Below the pieces are notes generated by a model, which saw nothing but the letters and a program-made list of their open reading frames with translations, did no database searches and was not told the DNA's origin. Shown one piece after another: positions 28,676 to 39,077 of a stretch of DNA of 64,000 bases. The position numbers were made by a program, and so were the translations under genes. The first letter of the stretch is position 1. Each line of letters begins with the position of its first letter. The DNA is from an uncultured Bacteroidales bacterium (GTDB taxonomy: Bacteria; Bacteroidota; Bacteroidia; Bacteroidales; Paludibacteraceae): assembly GCA_903911085.1 (NCBI GenBank), contig CAIWCC010000250.1:45407-109406 (forward strand). Reading direction: 5' to 3'.

Positions 28676-29683
28676 TTATTCTTTGATTTTAGTTACACTT
28701 TCCTTTGTCGGGGTAACTTCATGAATAGTGCCGTCTTCATTGTAATACAAATAATCGACACATATTGATCTACGGAAAGGACTTGCTTTTTTCCAGTTAC
28801 ATTCAGGCTTTTCTGTTGGATTTTGCTCAAAATACAGATCGGAATTATGGTAAAATAAATACCACTGACCTTTGAATTCAACTATAGAATGGTGGTTGGT
28901 GCAACTGTTCATCGGTCGCAGAATTTCACCTTTATATTCAAAAGGTCCATAAGGGCTGTCACTCATACAGTATAATATTTTCCTCTTGCCGGAAACAGAA
29001 CCGGAGTAGGAAAAATAGTATTTCCCTTTGTATTTATGCATCCACGCTGCTTCAAAAAAACCAACCGTTCCTTTTAAAACCCGCACTGTATCGCTAAACG
29101 AAATCATATCATCGTTCAATTTCACCACGTTGGCTTGATTTTGACCAAAATAGATATAGGCACTTCCATCATCGTCGATAAACACTGCCGGATCAATAAA
29201 ATCGCCGGTACAAATTACACCTTTCGTTTTTCTGTTTAACAAAGGTTTATTCAACGGATCGGTGAATGGACCATAAGGCGTATTTCCAATCGCAACACCA
29301 ATATAGTCCTTATCAGTAGGATAATAGAAATAATATTTTCCGTTTTTATAAACGCAATCCGGTGCCCAGGCATATTTCTTTGCCCATTTTAAGTTACTGA
29401 GACTCAGGCAAACACCATGATCCGTCCAGTCTTTCAAATTGGTGGTTGAAAGTACATGCCAATCGTCCATATTAAACCAGGTTGCAGTGTCACGGTCGTG
29501 CGAAGGATAAACATACAATCTACCATTGAAAACCCTTGCAGTTGGATCGGCAGTGTACATGTATTCTACGAATGGATTGCCTTTGGACGTAAATTTATAA
29601 GGGTATTTTATATTTTTATTTTGCGCTGTAAGTGTGTAAACACTAATTAAAAGCAACATTATAAGTACTGAATTCTTTTTCAT
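28676..29683 (-). CDS. GH43 family glycoside hydrolase
   Basis: Five-bladed beta-propeller glycosidase of 335 aa with a signal peptide (1-20). The three GH43 acids are visible: D46 (YTADPTAR, general base), D164 (GDFIDPAVF, pKa modulator) and E211 (FFEAAWM, general acid). Family members are arabinofuranosidases, xylosidases or exo-beta-1,3-galactanases. In a glycosaminoglycan locus a beta-galactosidase or xylosidase acting on the Gal-Gal-Xyl linker of proteoglycans is conceivable, but this is inference. It is 49 nt downstream of the DUF5703 gene and 15 nt before heparinase III. A second GH43 in the locus (17043-17255) has decayed. Confidence 0.88.
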   Translation of the reverse strand: MKKNSVLIMLLLISVYTLTAQNKNIKYPYKFTSKGNPFVEYMYTADPTARVFNGRLYVYPSHDRDTATWFNMDDWHVLSTTNLKDWTDHGVCLSLSNLKWAKKYAWAPDCVYKNGKYYFYYPTDKDYIGVAIGNTPYGPFTDPLNKPLLNRKTKGVICTGDFIDPAVFIDDDGSAYIYFGQNQANVVKLNDDMISFSDTVRVLKGTVGFFEAAWMHKYKGKYYFSYSGSVSGKRKILYCMSDSPYGPFEYKGEILRPMNSCTNHHSIVEFKGQWYLFYHNSDLYFEQNPTEKPECNWKKASPFRRSICVDYLYYNEDGTIHEVTPTKESVTKIKE

Positions 29684-29732
29684 TTTATTTATTATATCTT
29701 ATAAAATAGCGTGAAAACTTTGATTTGCAACG

Positions 29733-32066
29733 TTAGTCCTTCAACATTATTTCAATATCCTTTTTTCTAATTTCAGGTGTAACTATGAGATTTTCAATTT
29801 TTCCATTTTTCAAAACACCCTCAATAACTGTATTGTAAGGCGCATGAAGTTTAAAGTCCACGTACCATTCTTTGGGCCAGGCCGGGAAAAGCATGATTCT
29901 TTTTCCATCGGTTTGCATGAGCATTTCCTGTAAACCAATCATTCCGCTTCCACCCCAGTTATGATCAGGCACCCAATCGTGACCGGGGCCCCAGAATGTT
30001 GGGAATCGTCTTCCTGAATCACGTAATTTTGCTGTTTCACGTTTCTTCGCTTCATCTGTTAAGCCCAAGCGCGCACAAAAAATAGCTTCCTGATGCCAAC
30101 TCAATTTTGGACATTCTTTTTGGGTAGGTGTTTCAGCCCCATACAACCAGGTGTCAATTGCCATCTGCAAATCGGGCTTGCCAACGCCATATATTCCCCA
30201 CGGATAAACGGGATAGAGCTGCGTAAGTTCGTGATTTTGCCGTCTGAACCATGCTTGAGCAGGTGCAATGATTTTGTGACCATCTTTTTCCATAGTTGGG
30301 ATTTCTGGAATAGATTTCAGCATTTTCTCCCAATAACCCCGCCTTTCGTAGCCAACATACCGTAATGGCAAAGCCAAAAGTCTGGTTAATACGGTTTTTA
30401 AAGCTGCAACAGTTGAACTAGCATTATAAGTAACTTTAAATGTTTCGGCGCCGGAACCCGGAAAAATCACTAATTTACCATTACCGTCCAATGGAGTTTG
30501 TGTTCTTTTCAATGCTTCCTGTTGATAATGTTCGTTGAAAAAAGTCAGGCAACTTTCGATCAACGGGATATATTTTCCAATATCTTCACCGTCATATTGT
30601 TGCTTGTCTAATGCAATCATGCAGAATTCGAGCGAAGTATCCCAAACATATTCAAGCCAACGGTTATATTCCACACCATTCGGATAGTCCTTGGGTCTGT
30701 TCCAACCATATTCAAAGGTCACAGGCAAACCAAAACATTCCATTTGTTCGGTGAATGATGCTCCTTTGTGCCCCCAATATACTTCCGTTCTGATTTCAGC
30801 ATTTTTTTGCGCATTCACATAAAAATCCAACTGCTGTGGAATCATGTCAAAATCGCCGCTTTTCAGCATAGGCCAGTAAAGAAGTCGTTGATTTTGAGCG
30901 GTAAAAGTCACTCCTCCCCAATCGCGGTGATCGGGAGTAGCCACGTAATTAGCATGCACATAACATGGATCAAAAGTGAACAATCCACCGTTAAATTTAG
31001 TCGGATAATTTCCAAAAGCATTGCAGCCTAATTGATAACGAAACACATTATAATTTCTTCCAACTTGCCAAGCTAAGGATGAAGTATCCGGTTTTTCAGT
31101 ATTAATGGCAATGTGTCCGCGCTCCCAGTACTGTTTCCACCAATTGGCTGAGCGAATAGCGGATTGTTTTTCTTCTTGTTTTGCTTTTGCATTAATCGCA
31201 CTCAACTCGTTAATGAAATCTTTATTCGATGCCGTTTGATTTTTATGTAAAATTACGCGCAAATGAAGTTGAGTGGTTGGTTTAATCGTAGTTAATTTCC
31301 AACCTTTAAAGTCTGTAATTGCATATTTTCCGGTGACTATTCCGGCAGGTTTCATATTGTCACCTTCCAGCGAACCTCCAAATGTAAGGTTCAACAGCGG
31401 ATTCCAAAGTTGATCTTTCACATTATCAAGTCCCTGTTGAGAAACAGTCATATCAAAAATACTTTTATCCCGATTGCGATGGTAAAACAACACGCGGTTA
31501 TTATCAAACTGAACACTGTCTTTTCGAATGACTGCTTTTTCGGGAGCCTCAAAATAACCCCGGCTGCATTGCATTTCTTCGGTGGTAGTCCATGTATGGT
31601 CACTTGTCCGCCAGCTTTCGTAAAAAGCATCGGCATTAACCGGATTGTTGCTTTCAACTTCTACATGAACCGCCGGATTGAACACATCGACCCATACTTT
31701 GAGTTTTACAGAGAGTCCGTTGTTTTTCGCGCTAATAGTAACAAATCCCTTTTCTAGTTCCAGCTCCTGACGAAAATCACCACCAATAAATGGATTTGGA
31801 TTCATTCTCAGCCTGATTCTTCCGAACTTTGGCATAACTCCATTTTCTTCAAACGCCCCACTGCGCGAGAGATATAACAACAAATCTCCTTTTTCGACCC
31901 ACACATTGGTACCAATATCACCACCACCACAAGGCATGGATTCGCCAGAGTTTTTACTTGGTGTGTCCCATATTACATTATACTGCGAAATATTAAATGA
32001 TTTGTTTTGTGCAATCAATGATATACTGAAAAACAATGCAATTAAATATACCTGTATTTTTTTCAT
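29733..32066 (-). CDS. DUF5703/GH95-like secreted glycosidase candidate
   Basis: I use ATG 32066 (777 aa) instead of 32093. The internal Met begins a clean signal peptide, MKKIQVYLIALFFSIS, and avoids a 17-nt overlap with the upstream gene. The N-terminal part (to about 270) carries the DUF5703 pattern: YNVIWDTPS, CGGGDIGTNVWV and FGRIRLRMNP. The middle and C-terminal parts look like an (alpha/alpha)6 toroid related to GH95, with CNAFGNYPTKFNGGLFTFD, FGLPVTFEYGWNRP and WGGSGMIGLQEML. The family has no firmly known activity that I can name. Placed directly after the glycan-binding lipoprotein, it is likely one of the first periplasmic or surface enzymes made from the operon. Candidate for an unrecognised exo-glycosidase. 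Confidence 0.72.
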   Translation of the reverse strand: MKKIQVYLIALFFSISLIAQNKSFNISQYNVIWDTPSKNSGESMPCGGGDIGTNVWVEKGDLLLYLSRSGAFEENGVMPKFGRIRLRMNPNPFIGGDFRQELELEKGFVTISAKNNGLSVKLKVWVDVFNPAVHVEVESNNPVNADAFYESWRTSDHTWTTTEEMQCSRGYFEAPEKAVIRKDSVQFDNNRVLFYHRNRDKSIFDMTVSQQGLDNVKDQLWNPLLNLTFGGSLEGDNMKPAGIVTGKYAITDFKGWKLTTIKPTTQLHLRVILHKNQTASNKDFINELSAINAKAKQEEKQSAIRSANWWKQYWERGHIAINTEKPDTSSLAWQVGRNYNVFRYQLGCNAFGNYPTKFNGGLFTFDPCYVHANYVATPDHRDWGGVTFTAQNQRLLYWPMLKSGDFDMIPQQLDFYVNAQKNAEIRTEVYWGHKGASFTEQMECFGLPVTFEYGWNRPKDYPNGVEYNRWLEYVWDTSLEFCMIALDKQQYDGEDIGKYIPLIESCLTFFNEHYQQEALKRTQTPLDGNGKLVIFPGSGAETFKVTYNASSTVAALKTVLTRLLALPLRYVGYERRGYWEKMLKSIPEIPTMEKDGHKIIAPAQAWFRRQNHELTQLYPVYPWGIYGVGKPDLQMAIDTWLYGAETPTQKECPKLSWHQEAIFCARLGLTDEAKKRETAKLRDSGRRFPTFWGPGHDWVPDHNWGGSGMIGLQEMLMQTDGKRIMLFPAWPKEWYVDFKLHAPYNTVIEGVLKNGKIENLIVTPEIRKKDIEIMLKD

Positions 32067-32076
32067 TGAAAACAAT

Positions 32077-33063
32077 TTAAATAACTTTGACAATCAACTC
32101 TTTAACTGTTGTCCCAACAACGCCTGATTTGTCGGTAGTTGAACCCACAAAAGTTACAGTATAAACTCCGGTTTTAGTATAAGTATATTTATAATTACTA
32201 ACTGGTTCAAACATGTTTTTGGCACTTATACCAGTATCTGGCATTGTGGCATCAAGGTACAATACTTTTGATATTGCCCAAATTTCATGCAATCTGCCAT
32301 CGTTGGCGTAAAACATATCGGTTGTTAAACCTTGTATTGGTTGAGTACTAATTTGAATCGAATTGGCATTGAGTTTCCATGTACTATTTCCTAAAATCAC
32401 ACCACCATAATTTGATTTCCAAGCCCCATTTTCGGAAAGTGTAACAAATGACATTCCTAATGCATTAAATCCCTCTACAACTGCACTGAAACTTCCATCC
32501 GACAAATAATTACGAACTAAAAGCCCCGAAAATGAAGGTTGTGAGAATCTTGCTGTAGAATTGATAACCAGCCGATAAGCTAGAAATGCAGGTGTAGCAG
32601 CATATTTTGATAAATCAATAGTAGATATTGCTTTGGGTACAGCTGTATTTAGATAAGCTTTCATATCGGGCGGTGTTAGCGTATCCCATTTTGCTGTTCT
32701 AATACTAATGCTATCATAATGCCCACTAAAATCTGTTGACATTAAAACATCCACTTTATGAGCACTAGTAACCGATTTTGAATTATAGTTGAAATCAAGT
32801 TTCGGAGTTCCAACAGCTTTCAATCTGTCTTTATTGATATATGCATGAGCATTTTCACCAGAAAAAAAGGTTATAATATCAGGATTTCCGCTTAATTGAA
32901 ATTCAATAGGCTGATTCACTTTTACTACAATTGTATCCGATACTATACTTTCTATCTGTGAAGGATTTACAGACACAGAGAGTTCAGGTGCTAATTTTTC
33001 GGTTTCACATGAGCTTATAAAAAGTACAAGTGTGAGTATTATTATGCTAAATTTATTTTTCAT
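32077..33063 (-). CDS. Surface glycan-binding lipoprotein candidate (SusE-like position, DUF5017-like)
   Basis: Lipoprotein of 328 aa: signal MKNKFSIIILTLVLFISSC with the lipid-acceptor Cys at 19. The mature protein starts with an immunoglobulin-like/PKD-like segment (to about 110), continues with a jelly-roll-like central region, and ends with a strand-rich piece (YTKTGVYTVTFVGSTTDKSG). No catalytic motif is visible. It follows SusD by 25 nt, the usual position of a surface glycan-binding protein that helps SusCD catch polysaccharide. Sequence in such proteins diverges quickly, so the assignment is based on location, lipobox and the DUF5017-like layout rather than close similarity. Confidence 0.7.
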   Translation of the reverse strand: MKNKFSIIILTLVLFISSCETEKLAPELSVSVNPSQIESIVSDTIVVKVNQPIEFQLSGNPDIITFFSGENAHAYINKDRLKAVGTPKLDFNYNSKSVTSAHKVDVLMSTDFSGHYDSISIRTAKWDTLTPPDMKAYLNTAVPKAISTIDLSKYAATPAFLAYRLVINSTARFSQPSFSGLLVRNYLSDGSFSAVVEGFNALGMSFVTLSENGAWKSNYGGVILGNSTWKLNANSIQISTQPIQGLTTDMFYANDGRLHEIWAISKVLYLDATMPDTGISAKNMFEPVSNYKYTYTKTGVYTVTFVGSTTDKSGVVGTTVKELIVKVI

Positions 33064-33088
33064 TTTATTTGATTTAAAATATAAATTA

Positions 33089-34666
33089 TTAATAACCAGG
33101 ATTTTGTTTCATTAATGGATTTAATTGCATTTCTAACTGTGGTATTGGCAACAACAGATGATAGGGTTTAATAACATAGTATAATCTGTTAGCCCAGTTT
33201 GCTCCGTTTGAACCTCCAAGTAATTTCATTGTGTTTCCAACTTCGGTAAATTTATCAATAATAATTCCCCAACGAATTAAATCATAATATCTGGTAGTTG
33301 ATTCAAAACAAAGTTCACGTGAACGTTCTTGTATGATAATATTTCTGAAATCTTCTTTGATAGTTGGTTTGAGTGGAGAGGTACTATACTTAAATGCTTT
33401 TGCTCTGGAGCGAACTGAATCTAGTCCGGCAAATGCCAATGCAGTCGGACCATTTACTTCATTTTCGGCTTCGCTTAACATCAGCAACACATCCGAATAT
33501 CTGAGAACCGGAAAATTATGGCCATTTTTCTGTGAATCTTTTGTCGTTGATGTTTCCCAATCTCGACGGAATTTTCCAGCATTGCATTCTGTAGCGTTAC
33601 TCCCATTGGGCTGAAAGCCATTCACAGGTCTAGGTGTTTTTGTGTCACCAGAATAATTGCAGATATTCCATGTATAACGTACATCATTTACATCGCTCTG
33701 ATAGTATTGCCAAAGTGTAGTTGTCACCCGATACCAATCGTTCGGATTTGTAAGTGTGCCAACTGGGGCAGCCGGTGTTACATTTGAGCCCCAGCCGTAA
33801 TAAATATATTTGTATGGATCGGCACTAAATTCACAATCAAACATAATCTCTTTTGAAACATGATCATAAGCATCAGCCGAAATATTTTTCCAGATTTGAG
33901 TATAATCAGGATTTAAATGAATTACACCACTTTGTACCAATGGAAGTAACAAATCACGGGTTTTTTCAAAATATTCCGGTTTACCCAATACACCCGCCAT
34001 ACTTAAATACACCCGTCCCAAAACACCTGTTGCAGCCTCTCTAGAAGCTCTCACCGGTGATTTTGGTGCAGTATAGGTGTATAGGTTATTTATGGCGTAG
34101 TTCAAGTCCGAACAAACCGAATCAAATACCTCGGCACGAGGCGATCGGGCAATTTGAGTATTCAAAGGTGAATCAATGGCTTTCCAACGTAATGGAACAT
34201 CGCCAAAAAGCATTGCTAAATGATAATAAAAATATCCCCGCAAGAATCTGGCTTCGGCACGAAATGCATTTTTTTTCTCATCAGATACATTGAGCCTGTC
34301 AACGTTTTCTAAAAAGAAATTAGCTTTATATATGCCCGTATAGAGTTTCGACCATATATTGTAAATTGTTGGTGTGGTGGCATTAAAGGTTTTTTCCTGC
34401 ATTTGTTCTCCGCCAAGCCTGTAATAAAACGTTTCATCTGTGGTAGCACTAAATGTGTTTTTAAATTCAGTTTTATATAACTCATTTACACTTTGATATA
34501 CACCAGCTATTGCCATATCACCTTCAGCCTCTGTATTAAAAAAGTTTTCCGGTGAAATAAAATCAGATGGGTTGGTATTCAAAAAATCACTGCATGAACT
34601 TAATATTAAAGTTCCAAATAAAATTATTAAAACGGATTTGATATATTTTGATTTCATATTCTTCAT
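33089..34666 (-). CDS. SusD-family starch-binding-like outer membrane lipoprotein
   Basis: Glycan-binding lipoprotein of 525 aa that caps the SusC pore. Signal peptide with LSSC, acceptor Cys at 25, followed by SDFLNTNPSDF typical of the SusD N-terminus. The N-terminal TPR-like half has the ARFLRGYFYYHLAMLFGDVPL motif (about 133-153) and the C-terminal RagB/SusD region has VLRYSDVLLMLSEAENE, IIQERSRELCFE and RYYDLIRWG. Ends with a QNPGY motif as most SusD proteins do. It follows susC by 17 nt and precedes the glycan-binding lipoprotein by 25 nt. Ligand is inferred to be a glycosaminoglycan oligosaccharide from the lyases in the operon. Confidence 0.95.
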   Translation of the reverse strand: MKNMKSKYIKSVLIILFGTLILSSCSDFLNTNPSDFISPENFFNTEAEGDMAIAGVYQSVNELYKTEFKNTFSATTDETFYYRLGGEQMQEKTFNATTPTIYNIWSKLYTGIYKANFFLENVDRLNVSDEKKNAFRAEARFLRGYFYYHLAMLFGDVPLRWKAIDSPLNTQIARSPRAEVFDSVCSDLNYAINNLYTYTAPKSPVRASREAATGVLGRVYLSMAGVLGKPEYFEKTRDLLLPLVQSGVIHLNPDYTQIWKNISADAYDHVSKEIMFDCEFSADPYKYIYYGWGSNVTPAAPVGTLTNPNDWYRVTTTLWQYYQSDVNDVRYTWNICNYSGDTKTPRPVNGFQPNGSNATECNAGKFRRDWETSTTKDSQKNGHNFPVLRYSDVLLMLSEAENEVNGPTALAFAGLDSVRSRAKAFKYSTSPLKPTIKEDFRNIIIQERSRELCFESTTRYYDLIRWGIIIDKFTEVGNTMKLLGGSNGANWANRLYYVIKPYHLLLPIPQLEMQLNPLMKQNPGY

Positions 34667-34683
34667 ATTATTTAATTAAACGA

Positions 34684-37600
34684 TTAAAAAGAAGCATTTA
34701 GTCCAATGGACATAGTTTTGGCACGCGGGTAAGAGCTAAAATCAAAACCCGGAGTAAGCGAACTACTTACTGTTGAAACCTCAGGGTCGTATCCTGAATA
34801 TTTTGTCCAAGTTAATAAATTATTTCCTGCAATAAAAATACGTAAGTTATTAAACCCGACTCTTTTTATTAATTTTTTGTCAAAGTTGTATCCTAATGAA
34901 ACTGTTTTTAATCGAAGGAAAGACCCATCTTCAACACATCTGGTAGAAGCATATATTCCATCGTAATCTCCACGTGCAACAGGATATACACCGTTTTGAT
35001 TATCCGGACTCCAACGATCATTAAATGATGCAAAATGATTCATATTTTGATATGTAAGACGACCAGATTCAAAGACATCCCTGTTGCCATTATAAATGTC
35101 GTTACCGTAGGACCACTGAAAAAATACATTTAATTCTAAACCTTTATATGTAAAACTATTTGATATTCCACCCGTATGTATTGGTAAAGGATTACCTATT
35201 ACGGTAAGATCACTTGTGTTAATTATTCCATCCCCATTGAGGTCTCTGAACTTAATATAACCAGGTTGTACAGTATTACTTCTATTGGGCGAGTTAACTG
35301 TAACATTGTTTTTTAAAACATAAGTACCAGCCGGAGTCACGTCAAAATCGCTATATTGATACACTTTGTCCCATACATAACCCACAATTTGAGCCATAGG
35401 TTGTCCTATAATTGCAGTATAAAGGTTTGATGAAAATGCGTTGGCATTTGGCGAAGAGGAATAGGAATTTTGCCCCTCCGATAGTTCCAATACTTTATTT
35501 CTGTTAAATGAAATATTGAAATTCGTATTCCATTGGAAATTTTTTGATTTTATATTTATAGTGTTTAATGTTAACTCCAACCCTTTATTTTGAATTTTAC
35601 CAATATTTTTCATTGCTGTTTTGTAACCTGTTGATGGTGGAAGTTGACTATTTAACAACAAATCATTTGTTATTTTATTATATACATCTATTGTGAGTGT
35701 CACTCGCTGTGAAAATAAACCAATATCAATACCAGTATTACTTTGCGCTGTACTTTCCCAACGGAGAGTAGTATTCTGAAGTGATGAAGGTACAATTGCA
35801 TAATAGTTTGCTCCATTATAGTAATAAGTACCATTCATTTGCGCTAAAGATGCAAAATCACCTACTCGATTATTACCTGTTACCCCATAACTGGTACGAA
35901 GTTTTAAGTCAGAAACAAAAGAAAAGTTGTTCTTAATGAATTTTTCTTCACTCATTCGCCATGCTAATGAGCCCGATGGGAAATAACTCCATTTATTCAA
36001 ATCAGAAAACTTTGAAGAACCATCGGCTCTAAATGACGCAGTAACTAAATATTTTGATTTATAATCATAATTTAATCTGCCTAAATATGACAATAATGTC
36101 CACTCGCTTGATTTTGAAGTTATTGACTGCGGGGTGCCATAATCGAGACCACTTAAACCTAATGACTCATAAGGACTATTCACCGCTCTGGCACCAAAAG
36201 ATGAACTTTGAGAACCTTGTGCAGTAACACCCCCCATCAATATTATTTTATGACCATTTTTTAGTTTTCTATTATAAGTTAGGATATTTTCGTTCAACCA
36301 TGTATTGTTTTCATCGGTAATAATTTGACCATTAACACCATCAATATTTCTGTAATTACCTTTTTTAGTATTTGAATTATAAAATTCTGAGGTTTTATTG
36401 GTATATTGGTTAATGCCACCTGAAACTCTTAATTTCAAATATTTATTAATTGCCATTTCCAAATAGCTATTTCCAATTAAATTTCCTTTATTACGTTCAT
36501 TTATTGCATTGTTAATGTTTACAAGAGGATTAAACCTCAAATCTGTTGGCGAATCATCCGGATCTATATTTGTATCTATTAAAGTTGTTCCGCCATTTCC
36601 TACTGGTCGGTAACCCCAAATATCTGTCATTACATAAGTATTTACATTATATCCAGTTTCTGAAGGAGTTACGCCATACGAATTGGTTTGGGAATAACTT
36701 ACGTTGATTCCCATTTTAAAGTTTTTGTTTATCTCCTGATCCAAAACAAATTTACCCTGAAGTCTATTGAAACCACCCTGAATAATTACGCCCTGCTGAT
36801 CTAAATAATTTAATGATACATTATATTTTGTAGCTTCAGTACCACCTCTGACCGAAATATTGTGGCTTTGCATCGGAGCTAATTGGAATATTGCAGATTG
36901 GAAATCAATACCTTTAATGTCTTTGTAACTGTCAAGTGTAAGCTCGTTTGTGAAGTATTTGGTTAGAGCTAATCCTGGTTGTATTTCATTGTACATTCTC
37001 ACATAATCATAAGGAGTCATTAATTCTGCATGTTTTGTAACTTGTTGAAGTCCATAACTTGCATCGTAGTTAATCTGAGGTTTTCCTACTTTTCCTTTTT
37101 TAGTGGTGATAATAATAACTCCATTTGATCCACGCGCACCATAAATAGCTGTTGCAGACGCATCCTTTAATATCTCCATAGACTCGATATCTTCCGGTGG
37201 TGTGCTATTTAATTGAGCATTTTCGAGCGGAAAACCATCGATAATATAAAGCGGAGAGTTGTCGCCTGTAAGCGAATTGGATCCTCGAATAACAATATTT
37301 GCAGTTGCACCGGGTTGTCCATCGGGCGACGTTACCGAAACTCCTGCTATACGACCTCCCAATGCATCAGTAACCGATGCAACTGGCGCTTTTGTTATGT
37401 CATCGATATTTACTTTTGACATCGAACCCGTCACGTCACGTTTGGTGGATTGACCATATCCTACAACTACCAATTCGTTCAATCCCAACTCAATTGATTC
37501 TAAAATTATTGTTATTGGATTATTGTTAATCGCCTTTAGGGTCTGTGATTTCATGCCTACATAACTGACATTGAATTCTTCATTTTTACTTGCTGTCAAA

Positions 37601-37809
37601 GTAAATTTACCATTCATATCTGTTATCGTTCCCTTAGAAGTATTCTTTAATTTAATGTTTGCTCCAATAATCGGTTCATCGGCTTTATCAAGTACTGTTC
37701 CCTTGATAAGCAGTTGCTGCGAATAAATTAGTGCTGCACTTCCATTAAAAATTAACAGTAGAAATAGAAAGCGGCAGTTAAAAATATGATTAACTAATGT
37801 TTTTTTCAT
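34684..37809 (-). CDS. SusC-family TonB-dependent outer membrane transporter
   Basis: Outer membrane importer of 1041 aa. Signal peptide about 1-30; a carboxypeptidase-regulatory-like domain about 32-110 (IKGTVLDKADEPIIGANI); TonB box in the ELVVVGYG stretch around 113-120; plug domain about 120-235 (GGRIAGVSV, IVIRGSNSL, ILKDASATAIYGARGSNGVI); then a 22-strand barrel with the usual DLNGDGIIN loop near residue 860 and a terminal Phe. It pairs with SusD to import oligosaccharides using TonB energy. Only 17 nt follow the GH88 gene, so the transporter is translated from the same message. Substrate from context: unsaturated heparan or chondroitin oligosaccharides. Confidence 0.96.
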   Translation of the reverse strand: MKKTLVNHIFNCRFLFLLLIFNGSAALIYSQQLLIKGTVLDKADEPIIGANIKLKNTSKGTITDMNGKFTLTASKNEEFNVSYVGMKSQTLKAINNNPITIILESIELGLNELVVVGYGQSTKRDVTGSMSKVNIDDITKAPVASVTDALGGRIAGVSVTSPDGQPGATANIVIRGSNSLTGDNSPLYIIDGFPLENAQLNSTPPEDIESMEILKDASATAIYGARGSNGVIIITTKKGKVGKPQINYDASYGLQQVTKHAELMTPYDYVRMYNEIQPGLALTKYFTNELTLDSYKDIKGIDFQSAIFQLAPMQSHNISVRGGTEATKYNVSLNYLDQQGVIIQGGFNRLQGKFVLDQEINKNFKMGINVSYSQTNSYGVTPSETGYNVNTYVMTDIWGYRPVGNGGTTLIDTNIDPDDSPTDLRFNPLVNINNAINERNKGNLIGNSYLEMAINKYLKLRVSGGINQYTNKTSEFYNSNTKKGNYRNIDGVNGQIITDENNTWLNENILTYNRKLKNGHKIILMGGVTAQGSQSSSFGARAVNSPYESLGLSGLDYGTPQSITSKSSEWTLLSYLGRLNYDYKSKYLVTASFRADGSSKFSDLNKWSYFPSGSLAWRMSEEKFIKNNFSFVSDLKLRTSYGVTGNNRVGDFASLAQMNGTYYYNGANYYAIVPSSLQNTTLRWESTAQSNTGIDIGLFSQRVTLTIDVYNKITNDLLLNSQLPPSTGYKTAMKNIGKIQNKGLELTLNTINIKSKNFQWNTNFNISFNRNKVLELSEGQNSYSSSPNANAFSSNLYTAIIGQPMAQIVGYVWDKVYQYSDFDVTPAGTYVLKNNVTVNSPNRSNTVQPGYIKFRDLNGDGIINTSDLTVIGNPLPIHTGGISNSFTYKGLELNVFFQWSYGNDIYNGNRDVFESGRLTYQNMNHFASFNDRWSPDNQNGVYPVARGDYDGIYASTRCVEDGSFLRLKTVSLGYNFDKKLIKRVGFNNLRIFIAGNNLLTWTKYSGYDPEVSTVSSSLTPGFDFSSYPRAKTMSIGLNASF

Positions 37810-37826
37810 AATATTATTTTTCGTAT

Positions 37827-39029
37827 TTATAAATTATTTTTTTTATTCAACTTATTCCAAATATTTACATATCTCATCAATCCTTCGAGATAATAATAAT
37901 CTGCATAATTCAAAGGTGTATCTACTTCGAATTTACCAGGAATGCTCCCAACCGAATGCATCAGGATAAAATTATGATTACATCCAACTTTGGCCAAATA
38001 CTTTTTACTAGATAAGCTTTTAAGCGTTGTCTCGGCAAAGGAAAAGTATTGTTTTTCACCCGTAATAGTATAAAGCTCAAGTAGAGCCGATGCAGTAACA
38101 GCTCCAGCCGAAGCATCACGGGGCTCATTAGGTATTTTCGGTGCGTTGTAGTCCCAGTAGGGCACTTTATCTTTAGGCATTACGGGACAATTCATAATAT
38201 ACGAGGCAATTGCCTTGGCTTGTTTGAGGTATTTTTTATCCCCAGTTTCGCGATAGCAAACCGTATAGCCATAAAGCCCCCAAGCTTGCCCACGCGACCA
38301 TGCCGATTCATTTGAATATCCCTGATGTGTTTCTTTTGTTTCTACTAATCCAGTTTCTGGGTTGTAACTAACCACATGATAACTACTCATGTCTTTTCTG
38401 AAATGATTTTCCATGGTTTTGTCGGCATGTTTTATGGCAATATCTCTAAACAATGGATTACCAGTAGTTTTGCTCATGGCAAACAAAAGTTCCAGATTCA
38501 TCATATTATCAATGATTACTGGAAAAGCCCATCGTTCATTGTCCCACGAACGAATTTGTCCTACTTTCGGGAAGAAACGTTTGGTTAAACTAATAGCAGA
38601 ATTTACTAAAATGGATGAGTCTGATTTTTGAGGTGATAACCTACGGGCATTACCATAACTACAGTACATAATAAATCCGATATCGTGATTACCGGTAAAA
38701 TACTGTATAGACTCTAATTTATTTGTGTAGTAACGAGCATTCTCCAACATTTTTTTATCGCCTGTAAGTTCGTAGGCATACCAAAGTGAACCAGGGAAAA
38801 AACCACTTGTCCAATCTTCGCCATCTACCAACTTAATTTGACCATCTTTTACTGAACGTGGAAAAACCTCTTTACCCGTTTTATTGTAAAGTTTGGACGA
38901 CATTTGTTTTAATTGAAATGTGGCAGTTTCAACACTTTTTTTTACCCATACAGGTTGACTGATATTGCTGGCAGAAAGCGATAAATATCCGCTAGATGCA
39001 AAGACAAAAAGTAACATTTTAAGTTTCAT
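37827..39029 (-). CDS. GH88 unsaturated glucuronyl hydrolase
   Basis: Enzyme of 400 aa that hydrates and releases the 4,5-unsaturated uronic acid left at the non-reducing end by polysaccharide lyases. Signal peptide about 1-20 places it in the periplasm. The (alpha/alpha)6 barrel contains the two catalytic Asp of GH88: D116 in GNHDIGF and D174 in VIIDNMMNLELL. Further family motifs are DGEDWTSGFFPG, AWSRGQAWGLYG and DASAGAVTASALLEL. It is the first gene of the operon, 100 bp from the regulator stop, with a -7 box in that gap. Together with the lyases it converts glycosaminoglycan disaccharides to monosaccharides. Confidence 0.94.
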   Translation of the reverse strand: MKLKMLLFVFASSGYLSLSASNISQPVWVKKSVETATFQLKQMSSKLYNKTGKEVFPRSVKDGQIKLVDGEDWTSGFFPGSLWYAYELTGDKKMLENARYYTNKLESIQYFTGNHDIGFIMYCSYGNARRLSPQKSDSSILVNSAISLTKRFFPKVGQIRSWDNERWAFPVIIDNMMNLELLFAMSKTTGNPLFRDIAIKHADKTMENHFRKDMSSYHVVSYNPETGLVETKETHQGYSNESAWSRGQAWGLYGYTVCYRETGDKKYLKQAKAIASYIMNCPVMPKDKVPYWDYNAPKIPNEPRDASAGAVTASALLELYTITGEKQYFSFAETTLKSLSSKKYLAKVGCNHNFILMHSVGSIPGKFEVDTPLNYADYYYLEGLMRYVNIWNKLNKKNNL

Positions 39030-39077
39030 TCTTTTTTATGCTTTTGTGATAAATTACTCGTATGTTTATTTACGCAA

